Source: [Phialemoniopsis] sp. UDSM-2020 (Eukaryota; Ascomycota; Sordariomycetes; Thyridiales; Thyridiaceae). From it: 64,000 bases of DNA. This document shows positions 9,901-19,973 of the stretch, in pieces. The notes beneath the pieces were generated by a model. The model was not told where the DNA came from and made no database searches. It saw nothing but the letters and a program-made list of their open reading frames with translations. Position 1 is the first letter of the stretch; the number at the start of each line of letters is the position of its first letter. The position numbers and the translations under genes are program-made. The stretch is taken from assembly GCA_018873225.1 (NCBI GenBank), contig JAEILZ010000009.1, forward strand, positions 2,223,501 to 2,287,500, written 5' to 3'.

Positions 9901-10832
9901 TTAATGCGCCTCGCCAACGCTCATTCCTTCCATCGACCTCGTCATGCCAGTAAACGGACAGACACCTGCTGCCGCGCCAGGCGACGCCCTCGTCGGCGAC
10001 TTGGGCGTAGGGATCTTGCTTGGCGTGACTGTCGCCATAGTCGGTGTCGTCCTGCCTGCCGTGGCTGCCTGACCTCCCTCCCCGTCCTCCTCCGACTCCA
10101 TCTCCTCGTCCGTCAGAATCTTCTTGCCGTGCAGGTATCCCTCCCTCTCAACCACAACATCGTCCTTGTCCTTGTCGTCTGCAAACTCCTCGCCGTCGCG
10201 CACGTACCACTTGGCAAAGAGGTCGTTCTGGATCCAAATGACTTTACCGAGTGCTTTCACGATGGCGATCTTGCGCGTGATGTGCAGCCGCGGATGCGAC
10301 AATATCGCCTCGGTCAGGATATCCTGGATGATGGACAGCGCGGCGCCGATGTGGATGTACTCGACGTGCAAGGGGTGCGCCCGACCGAGCCCGACGTGCA
10401 TCATGCCGACCTTGTCGAGGTACTCCCAGAATTCCATCTCGCTTGGGTCGGAGCAGATCTTGGTCAGGTAGGCGCGCAGGAACATCTTACGGTGCATGAC
10501 CTGCGGGCTGTTCTCGTCCGGAAGCTCGTCCATGGGTCCCTCGAAGCTGGTGCTGCGCGTCTGGAAGGCGCGTGCCGTGATGTCGTACTGCAGAAGTTTC
10601 TTGTAGACGATGTTGACGACGGCCGGGATCAGCGCCTTGATGTACTTTGCGCCCGAGACGAGCGCCTCGATGTCATCTGTCGCGTTGTTAGTCTGAGATC
10701 GGTGTGGCATCTGGGGAGGCAGTGAAACGCACTGGAGCTAAAGTCGAGAAAGGAGTGGAGGTAGTGTATCCGCGCCTCGAGGTTTGTGTACAGCTCTCTC
10801 CTGTCGATATGCTGCATCGGCCGTCTGAACAT
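9901..10832 (-). CDS. Protoglobin-domain haem protein
   Basis: Two exons, complement of 10733-10832 and 9901-10676, 291 aa; the intron is 56 nt. Helical residues 20-205 match the protoglobin / globin-coupled-sensor fold as I know it: the F-helix signature lies in YLDKVGMMHVGLG with H127 as likely proximal haem ligand, followed by HVEYIHIGAALSIIQDIL. After the globin part there is an acidic segment, then a low-complexity S/T/P-rich tail (TPKSPTRASPGAAAG) ending in CPFTGMTRSMEGM. Protoglobins bind O2, CO or NO; in fungi the role is not established, and NO or O2 sensing or detoxification is inference. There is no attached output domain, so it is a stand-alone globin with a disordered tail that may be phosphorylated. 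The start at 10832 (MFRRPMQHID) is the first ATG that leaves a clean intron. Confidence 0.82.
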
Positions 10833-11996
10833 GGTCGCTGTTTGTAGCTGCAATCCCCGATTAAGGTTGGTCGCAGGACATGCTTCGAATTTGAGTCGTA
10901 CTGGAAATGACCCCCCGATGATGCAGCACAAGCAGCCTGAACGCGGACAAAAGCGCCTTTTAAACAAGATGACCAAAAGAAGCACGTTCTATGGCTGCAT
11001 CTAGCTTCAGGCAGGTGGTCTGAGTCTCGGTCTCGGGCGCCCACGCTTTCGCTTCCGCTAAAGCCTCACATCACGCTTAGTCGCCCTCCCCGGCCCGCAC
11101 CGATCAGCCCATTCTTGCCATCAGTCCACTTCACACCCTACCTTCCCCACCAGGTTCCCTCGAATCGAACGTTTTGCCTCGCCAAATTGCGATGAATCAA
11201 TTCTTAAACGAAAAAGCGCAACGTGGAGCAGGGTACGATATCGACTGTGCTTAATACAGCTGGGTTTCCTAACCTTGTTTTTCGCGCCGTCTGTTTCTCG
11301 TGCGCGCCGCATGCGTAAATTGCCGTACCCCGGATTTTCGGGACATGACGGAACTCAGGATCTTGGCAGCGGCTGGGCTTCTAGAAGGTCAGTGCTTCGC
11401 GAACACCCATGCATCAGACAGATCTCGCGCGCTGGTGGCGCCTAGAGTGCACGCCACATCACCGAGAAACGAGTTCATCACAGAGCCCTTTGCGTGCATC
11501 TAGACAGCTGACAAGGTAGATATTTGAGTCTCTCGAGTCTCTTCCTCGGCTGTTTTCGAACACGAACCGCCGTCATTTAGTTGGGTGTTATTTGGTGGAG
11601 CTGTCTAAGACCTAGCTGAGCCTTTCGAGTAGACTCAATGAATGAGATACTTTATGTCATTATGTATCGAATACACCTTCTCAATTTTAACATATTCAAA
11701 ATGTTGGACAAAATACTCAAGTGTCGTCGATCATTCTGACTGGTCGTGCTATGCATTTCCAAGTCCAGTTTTGTCCAGTTTTTCATTGTTCTCGCAAAGG
11801 TGGTCACCGCACACAGACTAAAAGTGGGTCTGATTCGATCTGGTAACATTTTGGCCCTGACCTCTCTCATGTGAATTCATTCCCCAGACAACCCCTTCAC
11901 GAGAACGAGAATTCAACCAGGCAAGTCTCCCTATTCTCCCTTTTTGCTGCCATGAATGTCTGACTAATTCTATTGAGTGCAGACGTGAACTTCTTG
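10833..11996. other. Intergenic; possible 5' UTR intron of the next gene
   Basis: 1.16 kb between the divergent protoglobin and helicase-like genes, so it holds both promoters. No protein-like frame. A CTAAT branch-like site followed by an AG at about 11981 lies just upstream of the next ATG and could be the acceptor of a leader intron. Confidence 0.5.
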
Positions 11997-14165
11997 ATGA
12001 TGGAACCAACAGCGCCCGATATTCCGATGGATGACCCCGACGTTTTCCCTGGCCTTGAGCTGGCTGGGAACGACGAAGTGCGGCTCACAGAACTTCAATA
12101 CAGACCAGGATTTACAGACAGAGCCTGGACTCTGGAGACAATTGCGGGCATGGCTATGAAGGGCGAGACGGGCCACAAGATTATCTACGTAAACCCGAGC
12201 CAGCTCGAAGCAGAGACCTTCAGCGTTTTCTTGCTTGATGTCGACGCCACTGTGATGTGGGGCCGAATCACTGAAGAAACACTCTCGGATACGCAACGTG
12301 TCTTGGTCGGATACTACGACGACCTGTTCGCCATTCTAAAGGAGGAAAGCCCATCATTGCCAAGCAGGCTGGTGATTATGCTGGAGTTGGGGACGGGACT
12401 TCGCACCGTCAGCATGGAGATGACATACAGTCTTCTCCTAAGCTGGGCGCTGAAGAAGTGGAACCCCTCTGAAGACGCAGACGGTCCCGCACTGTCCATA
12501 CATATAATGCTGATGTCGGCAACGTCCTACGCTGGAAACTGGGCGCTGGCCCTTGCCCAGGATGCCATGGACATGCCGTTCGACAGAGTCGTGGTACCGG
12601 CCCTGTCAGACCAAGAGCCTGAGGTCCTGTATGTGTCTGAGAACCACGTCTCCCAGACAGCTGATTTAGTAGTCCAGGCTCTTACAGGCGTCGCGGAGAA
12701 GTCGGGCCCGGGAACCAACGAGCAAGGAGAGGAGCATCCGAGTCCGTCCCCAATTGTGGTTCTCATTATGACTCAGGATGAGTGCCTGGATGTCATATCG
12801 ATGGTTGAGGAAACAACCGCGGATGTTTCCTTGTACACATTCTCGCGTCACATGGACGCAAGGGATCTCGCATTACAATGCAAGCTGAATCGCGAGGGCC
12901 CTAGTGTGATATGGATGGCAGCACCCGAACTTGCCACGTGCTGCCTCCAAATAGCTGGCCTGAAAGCGGTCTTTGTAAGTGGGAACAGAGAGGGAATGCG
13001 ATGGGACCATGTCATGGGTCGTCCTGTCGTCGCGACGTTACGGACTTCTGTACTGGAGGACAAGGCTGCGCTTGGGATCCAGCGATGGGACACGCCGGCG
13101 TTGCCAAGAGTCTACTACTGGAAAGGTAATTCAGCAGAAGCACCAACTGTCCCAGTCCACTACCCTTCTATCGCACAGGACACCGTCTACTTTGTCTACG
13201 AGATGGTGAGGGCATGGCCAGATATACGACCAATCGACATGGTTCAACAGCCACTGCCGGAGTGGCGGCAACTTGTCGAGGCGCTGCGCCAACTAAGTCG
13301 AAGCGGGTTGATCATTCCGAGCAATAAGACTCGTGGTGCATTCTGCGTCGTGGAGGAAATGGACAAGGCCATCCAGCCGTGGCTGAAAGTCGTGCCGGAT
13401 CTCAAGTGTGCCTTCTTTCTTGCACTGATGCCCCAAGGTGCATCAGTGATGGTAAAGCAGGTCATGATCCGCATGGCCGCGATACTTTACTTTCGACCTG
13501 GCAATGTTGTTGAACTCGACCCATCAAGATTCGACAAGGGCCAAAAGGACGGCACGCCAAAGTTTTGCGACTGGCTAAGGTTGATGATGCCCGGTCCAGC
13601 AGTGCCCTGGATCCACCGGGGGTTCATGTGGTGTGCCCTTTTGGTACATGACCAGGTTCGGGCCGAGTCGCGGGGCGGGTTGATCTTAAACACCAAGTGG
13701 CTACGCGACAATGTCGTGGCAGACGAGGAAGTGTGCCTAGCCGTTGATGGACTGATCCAGTCGCTGGAGGTCGTGGCGGGTGTGCCCTCCAAGTATGCCG
13801 CGGAGAGTCTATCAGCGGAAGAAGTGCTTACCATCGAGAAGTGCCTCGTGCGGTCTCACCTCTTCAACCTCATCGCCATGAGGCAAGGTGTTCCTGAGAG
13901 CTCTACCGACCTACATTCGGGGATGCCACTGGTCAATGAAAGACCTGAACTCTTGGAAGGATTAAAGCAGGGCAGCAACATTGCCTTTGGTCTGCATTTT
14001 GGGGTGGACGTGACCCAGTATGCGGATACACTGGTGGCGCAAGACGTTACCCAGGTGTCTCCCGTTGCCGTTGGGCTTGTTCGGCGAGAGCTCAACGAAC
14101 TTGCTGGCGAGCATGGGTCGAAGGAGGCGCTGGAACTGATGACTCTGACAACCAGCTACAAGTGA
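11997..14165 (+). CDS. DEAH-box-helicase-like protein lacking catalytic motifs
   Basis: Single exon, 722 aa from the ATG at 11997 (MMEPTAPDIP). The order of conserved segments follows DEAH/DExH RNA helicases: an LVIMLELGTGLRTVS segment at about 125-139 sits where the DEAH box normally is but reads LELG; motif III is kept (MSATS, 173-177); SPIVVLIMTQDECLDV (251-266) resembles the LVFLTGQEEI segment; VIWMAAPELATCCLQIAGLKAVFVSG (about 304-329) resembles the TNIAETSLTIDGI segment. No Walker A GxGKT is visible at the N-terminus, and the DEAH acid and His are replaced. The C-terminal third would correspond to the winged-helix/ratchet region but is very divergent. I read it as a helicase-derived pseudo-enzyme, possibly an RNA-binding scaffold. 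The frame is intact over 2.2 kb, so it is probably under selection. A chance resemblance is possible; a structure prediction would settle it. Confidence 0.68.
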   Translation: MMEPTAPDIPMDDPDVFPGLELAGNDEVRLTELQYRPGFTDRAWTLETIAGMAMKGETGHKIIYVNPSQLEAETFSVFLLDVDATVMWGRITEETLSDTQRVLVGYYDDLFAILKEESPSLPSRLVIMLELGTGLRTVSMEMTYSLLLSWALKKWNPSEDADGPALSIHIMLMSATSYAGNWALALAQDAMDMPFDRVVVPALSDQEPEVLYVSENHVSQTADLVVQALTGVAEKSGPGTNEQGEEHPSPSPIVVLIMTQDECLDVISMVEETTADVSLYTFSRHMDARDLALQCKLNREGPSVIWMAAPELATCCLQIAGLKAVFVSGNREGMRWDHVMGRPVVATLRTSVLEDKAALGIQRWDTPALPRVYYWKGNSAEAPTVPVHYPSIAQDTVYFVYEMVRAWPDIRPIDMVQQPLPEWRQLVEALRQLSRSGLIIPSNKTRGAFCVVEEMDKAIQPWLKVVPDLKCAFFLALMPQGASVMVKQVMIRMAAILYFRPGNVVELDPSRFDKGQKDGTPKFCDWLRLMMPGPAVPWIHRGFMWCALLVHDQVRAESRGGLILNTKWLRDNVVADEEVCLAVDGLIQSLEVVAGVPSKYAAESLSAEEVLTIEKCLVRSHLFNLIAMRQGVPESSTDLHSGMPLVNERPELLEGLKQGSNIAFGLHFGVDVTQYADTLVAQDVTQVSPVAVGLVRRELNELAGEHGSKEALELMTLTTSYK

Positions 14166-15120
14166 GGCGGCCTCATAGCGATGTGGCAAAATCCTTCTTA
14201 TGTAGTGTATTTATTGTAGTTTTTCAATACGAATACATGTCATTCTATGAAAGTCTCCTTCGCGCAGATGAGTCGACGATCCTTTTCCAGAGCACTTTTG
14301 AGGCGTCTCAACGCCGCACACCGCTTCTACTAAAAGAACCACGTGCGATGTCTTCAGGGCATGGACCGCATGTCTACGATAGATTGTCATCAATATACCC
14401 TAGTGTATGTCTATCGTGTATCTGCATGTAAGTTGATGGTGTTGTGTGTTGTTTCATGCCATTCAGTGCACCAAGAAGGTTGACTGCCGCACCTGAGTCG
14501 TTCGCGCCGAGGTCGAAGTACGGAGCTGGAGCAGTGGGTGCGAGTGGAAATATCTGTATGGAAATGAAGCGATGTAAGAAAGATTGAGGTATTACTTAGT
14601 GGACACCGTTAATATCGAATGCTGGCATATTATTTATCGTAAACACATTTGCTGTTCGGGAGTTTGTGCAGTAGACACTTTTAGGCGAATGTGTCTACTG
14701 ATCGTTTATTCACTGATTAAAAGTGGCCATCAAGAGACTCTTTAATTTGCAGTGTCTCATTCGCCGGCGACACTTTTCCCCCGAAGAGTACCCACTCATG
14801 TCACTTTTATCTATGGGGCTTTTAACAAGTAATCGTCGCCACAAGGCACCCACCCAACGCCATCATGCTCTTCTTGCTCAGGCGAATCCAGCAACTCTGG
14901 TCAAGGCCAGGCCTTTGGATCTCTTACCGAAATGACTAGAAGCAGTGTCAATTCCGTCCGTAGCGATGCGTAACACTCCAATTAAGTTTTCAGCTCTCTT
15001 GTTTGCGGCACCCATACATCACAAAGCGATAGAAATCGAGCAACGAATCAGTGCAATCCCGTATGTGTATTCTGCTAAGATCAAAATCCGGAGCTAATCT
15101 ACATAATTGTCCTCCATCGC
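14166..15120. other. Intergenic with palindromic repeat copies
   Basis: Contains the 3' UTR of the helicase-like gene and, from 14599 to about 14800, copies and half copies of the GTGGACACTTTT palindrome family. No gene seen. Confidence 0.6.
14671..14698. repeat. 28-nt palindromic element, distant copy
   Basis: GTAGACACTTTT, a 4-nt centre, then an ATGTGTCTAC arm: the same 28-nt length as the copies at 7050 and 8354. The flank to its right (TGATCGTTTATTCACTGATTAAAA in part) also resembles the flank of the 8354 copy, so more than the palindrome is shared. Half copies lie at about 14599 (GTGGACACC) and 14769-14777 (GACACTTTT). Confidence 0.72.
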
Positions 15121-16137
15121 TCAATCGCCTTCTTTGACGTAGACCAGGTAGTTGATCTCAGGTCCCTGGGCTGGGGCTGGCCTACCATCTAGCCGGGCCT
15201 GTGTCTGGCCCCATCCAACCAGACGGCTGAGCGCAGAGCCTACCTCGAATACATTACGAAGCAAGCGGCTGCCCCCTACGTACTCTGTGTCGTACTGGTA
15301 TAAACATGGATGCGACCTCTTGGTCTCGACCAGTCGACATCCAACGCCCTGGAACCCGCCGCGCGGAGTGTCGGCATGCGGCGCGTTACCGCCCCCCTCT
15401 TGGCACTCACCATGGTAGAAATGCAGCCTGTAGTCGAGCAGGTAGAGCACCTCGAGACTTGGGAGATGCTCTAGCCATAGTGAGTACAGGCGATGATGGA
15501 ACCCAAGAGTACCTCTCCGAGTCTTGCGGAAAAGGTAGTCGGACTCGATCGCCAGCGTCCTCAGGTTCGCCAGTGCTGGGTAGGCAGCGGCGAGCCGGTG
15601 ATTTGCATGAAGCGCCTCTGGGCGATTCATGTCATACCGGTACAGTTCACTCACCTGGAGAAGAACCAGATCGGACAGCGGATTCACTCGGACGCCCTTG
15701 AACTGGGTCGCCGGAAGACGATCTGTCGTAAACGTTTGCAGATCGTGGCGTCCGAGATCCAAATACTCCAGCCTCGTGTAAGGGCTACCTACTCTGGAGT
15801 ACATGCGCGACACTGCATCATTAGCAGCCCGGCATGCGAGACGGACGGGGTTGATCCTGTGTGCAGGCGTCTCGACCTCAACGTTCCTCGGCAGCGGGCC
15901 GTCCCGTCCGTCATCCTCCGTGATCCTGTGCGCGCTCAGCATGAATCCCTCCGAGTTGCCGACCAGCTCCGCGCATGCGTATGGCTGGTTGGTTTGTCCG
16001 TCGCGGTACTTGAACACCAGCGACAAGTGACACAACATCGGGCTTCCAGCAGCCGCCTCCCATATCCGCGCCTGTATCTCGTTCGGCAGCGAGCCAAACC
16101 GGCGAAACTCTGCCTCTTCCATGATCGAGGCTTGCAT
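15121..16137 (-). CDS. 2EXR-domain protein
   Basis: Single exon, 338 aa. The N-terminus FRRFGSLPNEIQARIWEAA (about residues 12-30) is the hallmark of the fungal 2EXR domain, an expanded family of unknown biochemical role in Pezizomycotina. Conserved family features follow: RINPVRLACRAANDAV and an acidic/aromatic run around YLDLGRHDLQTF. The region after residue 190 (LANLRTLAIESDYLF...LEVLYLLDY) is a typical 2EXR tail. There is no signal peptide or membrane segment. The start could be residue 1 (MQASIMEEAEF) or the second Met at residue 6; both leave the domain intact. These genes are often strain-variable and occur in accessory DNA, which fits this neighbourhood. Confidence 0.85.
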   Translation of the reverse strand: MQASIMEEAEFRRFGSLPNEIQARIWEAAAGSPMLCHLSLVFKYRDGQTNQPYACAELVGNSEGFMLSAHRITEDDGRDGPLPRNVEVETPAHRINPVRLACRAANDAVSRMYSRVGSPYTRLEYLDLGRHDLQTFTTDRLPATQFKGVRVNPLSDLVLLQVSELYRYDMNRPEALHANHRLAAAYPALANLRTLAIESDYLFRKTRRGTLGFHHRLYSLWLEHLPSLEVLYLLDYRLHFYHGECQEGGGNAPHADTPRGGFQGVGCRLVETKRSHPCLYQYDTEYVGGSRLLRNVFEVGSALSRLVGWGQTQARLDGRPAPAQGPEINYLVYVKEGD

Positions 16138-16807
16138 TGTATCTGTACCTTGTCAAACGATATTTGTTGCTGTGTTTTCTTGGATGAATAAATATTTAGT
16201 GTGTAGGGAATTTACCTGGGGACTTTCGTCGTCCTGGCCTGGGGTAGGAAAGTTGCGCTCTCTGGCATTTTCGCGCTCCTGCCTTCTCGCGCTCCTGTCC
16301 TCGCGAGGCAGTTGCCATGCTGAACCTCTGCACTCGCGCCATATCGCGCCACATCAAAATGGCATGGAACAAATCGACAGGAGAACCCGAGACAGTTCCA
16401 GAGGGGAAGTAGCTTGTGTGTTAGAACATTTGATCATCACGCCCAATCAATTGCACGAGAAGGCACCCTACCTAAATCATGTTCAAACAATGCTTAATGC
16501 CCAGTCACTTCAGATGGGTGCTTCCAAGTGCTCCATGGCTCAGACTGACTCGCTGCGGTATTAATGGGTCGTATCTAGATGGTACTGGAGGTGAAAGCCA
16601 CCCGTACAAGCTGGCTCTTATGAGTGCGAATGCGAGTCTCCATCGCCTTTTAAATCTAGCTATTTTAGATGCAAGTACCACACGATTTACAGTCAGGTCA
16701 CTAGGAAAAATCACATGTCACAACATCAGAAGAGAAATAAGATTGAGCCACTTAGCAATTCTATTAAGTCATTACATAAGTGCTATGGGAGGCGCGAACG
16801 CGCCTCT
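16138..16807. other. Intergenic
   Basis: 670 bases between two leftward genes: promoter of the 2EXR gene's divergent side and 3' region of the next. Moderately AT-rich; no gene or recognised repeat. Confidence 0.6.
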
Positions 16808-19127
16808 TCACCGTGTGGCACAGTATCCCCAATACAGTCTCCGAGCATACTCTTTGTCGGCAGGGGTCTCGCAGCTATCGACCAGCACCTGCCGGGCTAT
16901 CTCCTTGACCTTCTTCACGGTGAGGTTAGTAGCTTTGTGCCACTCCTCAGCGAGGCGAGCGATGGCAAGGTACTTTTCTTCGACCGTAACATCCAGCCCG
17001 AGAATGTGGTCGCGCACAGCACGCTTGACCTGCTCCTCGGCAGCTTGGTACAACCTGTGGCCCTCTGCTGCCGTCGACTGCCGCTGCTGCTTGAGCTCCT
17101 GAGCATCCGCAAACATCTGCGCGTATTGGCTGGGTGACGGGTTCTCATCGTCTGCCACAGCCTTCACCATTCGCTCGAAGAGATTGGCGGTGGCATTCCC
17201 CGATTGGACCTCGTTGGCCCATCGCCTGGTGATCAGATACGACCAAATGAGTTTGTATCGCTCCCATGGAAGGCTCATATCGACATGCGGCTTGGGATAG
17301 AAGAAGACATACCGGGTCCAGGAGCCTCCCTTGCCTTGGCATGTGTGTACTTTGATCTTGAACGGACCACGGAGGAACTTGTCATAGATCTGCTTCTGCA
17401 CACTCTCCGATAGAAGGCACCTTGCCCCGCCCACGATCTTGACCTCGAACGGGGCTAAACCTTCTTCAATCGGTGCCCCGTCCATGCCTAATTCCCATGC
17501 TCGCTTTGCACAGGAGATCTGCTCTTCGACTTTGATCCGTTTAAGGACTGTCGAAGAGGGTTTCCAGTCTTTGATGGGCACCGTATTGACCGGCATGATG
17601 ACGGGCGTAGGCGTACCATTGAAAGCCACATGCGCTACTGGGACCGGAGCTGCTGGGACGGGCACCGCCGGAGATGTGGGTGCCAGAATTGTGGCTGCTG
17701 CCGCAGTCGGACCCGCAGGAGACTCGTTGGCGTTGGACGGTCCCGCTGTGGCGGGTACCGCCGTTCGCCGTCGGACCTGGGGCGTGACGGGCGCGGGCGG
17801 CGTAGGCCTGGCCACCTTCTCCGTGCTGGACGAGGCTGTCACTGGCACAGAAGCGGTGACTGGCTCTTCGGCCGGCTGGGGCTCTGGCGCTGGTGGGACC
17901 GTTGCACCAACTTGTGCGGCCTCGAGCGATATAGCCTCCGTCGCCGTCTCGACTGTGGGCGAGGCGATGTCCGGCTTGTCAACCAGCTGGGTCCTGGGTG
18001 TGGCCTGGACCGCAATGTCGTCTTTTGACACTGCTGGAGCAGGTGGAGTGCCCGTGAAGGCCTTGTCGCTCTCAAGGCCTTTGGCCTTATACCCATGGGC
18101 CTCCAGATCATTTAGCTCCCACTCGGTATCTTCCACTTTGCTCTTTGCGTGGTTCAGATCCTCCAGGAAACCGCTGCTTCGCTCCGTCGCGTCTACGAGA
18201 TCCGCACGGAGCTTCTCCAAATTCTCATTCCCAGAACGCTCCAGCAAGGCCTTGCGCTCTTCCACAGCTTCCAAGCTTTGCGAGGCTTGTCTGATGAGTG
18301 ACTCTAGATCACCCATCTCTTTGTGCAGAGCCTCGCGTGCCTCGCGTTCGCGAATCTCAGCCACGTCTCGCCACTCGCAGGACTCTTGGTAGCGGATTTC
18401 GGCGTCTTTGACATCGGCACGGTTCTTTTTAGCCCGGTTGATCAAGCCTTTGCGCTGCCACTTGTCCATGTCCATGAAGTCATCGCTCATGTCGCCGTCA
18501 TCCTCAGCCCACCAAGTCTCATCCTTGATGATCTCCTTGTCTTCAACTGCAGTCTTTGCAGCCGGAGGCTCGTCGTACTGAGTTGAAGGCTCATCAAGCA
18601 TGATCGCGTCCCAGAATTCCTTTGTTGCCGGACTTAACGGGTCGAAGTCCGGGTTCTCCTCTCCGAGGCGATGGCCTACTTTCCAATAGTAGAACTCAGC
18701 CCACTGAGCGGACCACGGAGGACTGAACAACTCCTCCATCGCTTGAGCTTGGTCTTCGTAGGGGAATGGCACTAATCTGACTGTTCAAGTATATGTCAGT
18801 ATATGATCGAAGCGTATTGCGGACGGTGAAAGAGATTCACCGTCTGATAGAGAAGTGCTTACACCATTCTTTCCAGACCACCTCGTCGAGAACCATGTAG
18901 AACTCGTCGGCCGAGATCATTGGCTTCAGTGGGTAAGCCTCGTACAGCTCCCGACAAGCCTCATCTGAGAAGCTGTCAAGAGACTGGTACCCAACTTTCA
19001 TCGTCACCTCCTCGCCCGCCTCAGCCTGTTGCTGGACGAACTTCTCGACAATCTCTCTAGCCCGCCGCTCCGCTGTGGGCGAGCGCGGGCTCTTCCGGGG
19101 GAACATTATGAACTCGTCCTCCCACAT
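16808..19127 (-). CDS. Coiled-coil protein with Pro/Ala-rich linker, unknown function
   Basis: Two exons, complement of 18863-19127 and 16808-18780, 745 aa; the 82-nt intron starts GTAAGC and ends ACAG, and the join gives WFRLVPFPYED. Layout: an acidic/aromatic N-terminus (residues 1-190, including MSDDFMDMDKW); a coiled coil (about 198-320, heptad-like EIREREAREALHKEM, KLRADLVDATERS); a low-complexity linker rich in P, A, V and T (about 320-480, e.g. PAPEPQPAEEPVTASVP); and a conserved-looking C-terminal part (490-745) with FEVKIVGGARCLLSE, YVFFYPKPHVDMSLPWERY and a final helical stretch ending YWGYCATR. No catalytic signature or transport signal. The architecture (rod, flexible linker, globular end) suggests a scaffold. 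The family is not recognised. Confidence 0.78.
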
Positions 19128-19973
19128 CTCTGCGACTGTGAATCTTCAATCTTCTCAAATTTCTTTTTGGTAAAATTTGTGATTTTGTGAGAAGAGGTGA
19201 GATGGTTGTGATGATTTTGGAAATTGACTGTCCTCCTATTTTTGTTGTAGTGTTTGGATGACAGGCGCCCCTGAGGTCTTAGATAGGTACAAATAGTGGG
19301 GCGCTGGGCTTTGGCCCCTGGCATTACGCCTAACAGCCAGAGCTAGCATCAAAACCAACGTGCCATAGGGCCTTGTTCAGGCTCTACAGTGATCTGTTAA
19401 ATTACACTAATCACCATTAAGCCATGCATGCTCATTCATCAAACTTCGGGATGCTCAGCCTTTGACGTTACGTCCTATGCTGCGCTGGATCACAGAGAAC
19501 AGACACAAGCACGCCACCATATGTAGAATTTCCCGGCACTCTCTGGAGCGCATGAGGTATCTATGGGAATATGCCTTGAAAACCATCATGGCCGTTGCTA
19601 GATGCTACTTGTCCACTGCCTTCAACCCACTTACACCGTGGCCCAGCCTTCTATATATGAACGCCAGAGACTCAAGGATTGATCTAAAAAAAACTTAGGA
19701 AGAAAAGCAGAAGGAATTCAATCAATAAGGTTTCTCGTTGCGTTCTTTTCACTTCGACTCTTGCTTGGTCTGCACATACCTGTAATGTCGGTACCAGATG
19801 TCCTTAGTTTATCCACTGCTCCTGCCTGCCAACGACGATACCGCCATCACCTGTATGTACATGCCTATTTTGGAGACTTGACTTGTAAAAATCAAATTAT
19901 TGCCTGGTTCTAGGTACCTGGTGACTCCGGACAAACACAAAACTCCATTCTATGTGGCGCATCGCAAGACTTT
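19128..19973. other. Intergenic; possible first exon of the next gene
   Basis: Divergent promoter region. Near its right end, ATG at 19785 opens a 24-codon frame ending in a GTACAT donor at 19857; a CTAG acceptor ends at 19913 and the next gene's frame is open from 19914. This could be a real first exon or chance. Nothing else seen. Confidence 0.45.

Noticed and set aside
17439..18392. 317-codon plus-strand open frame
   Set aside because: Antisense to the Pro/Ala-rich linker of the 745-aa protein.
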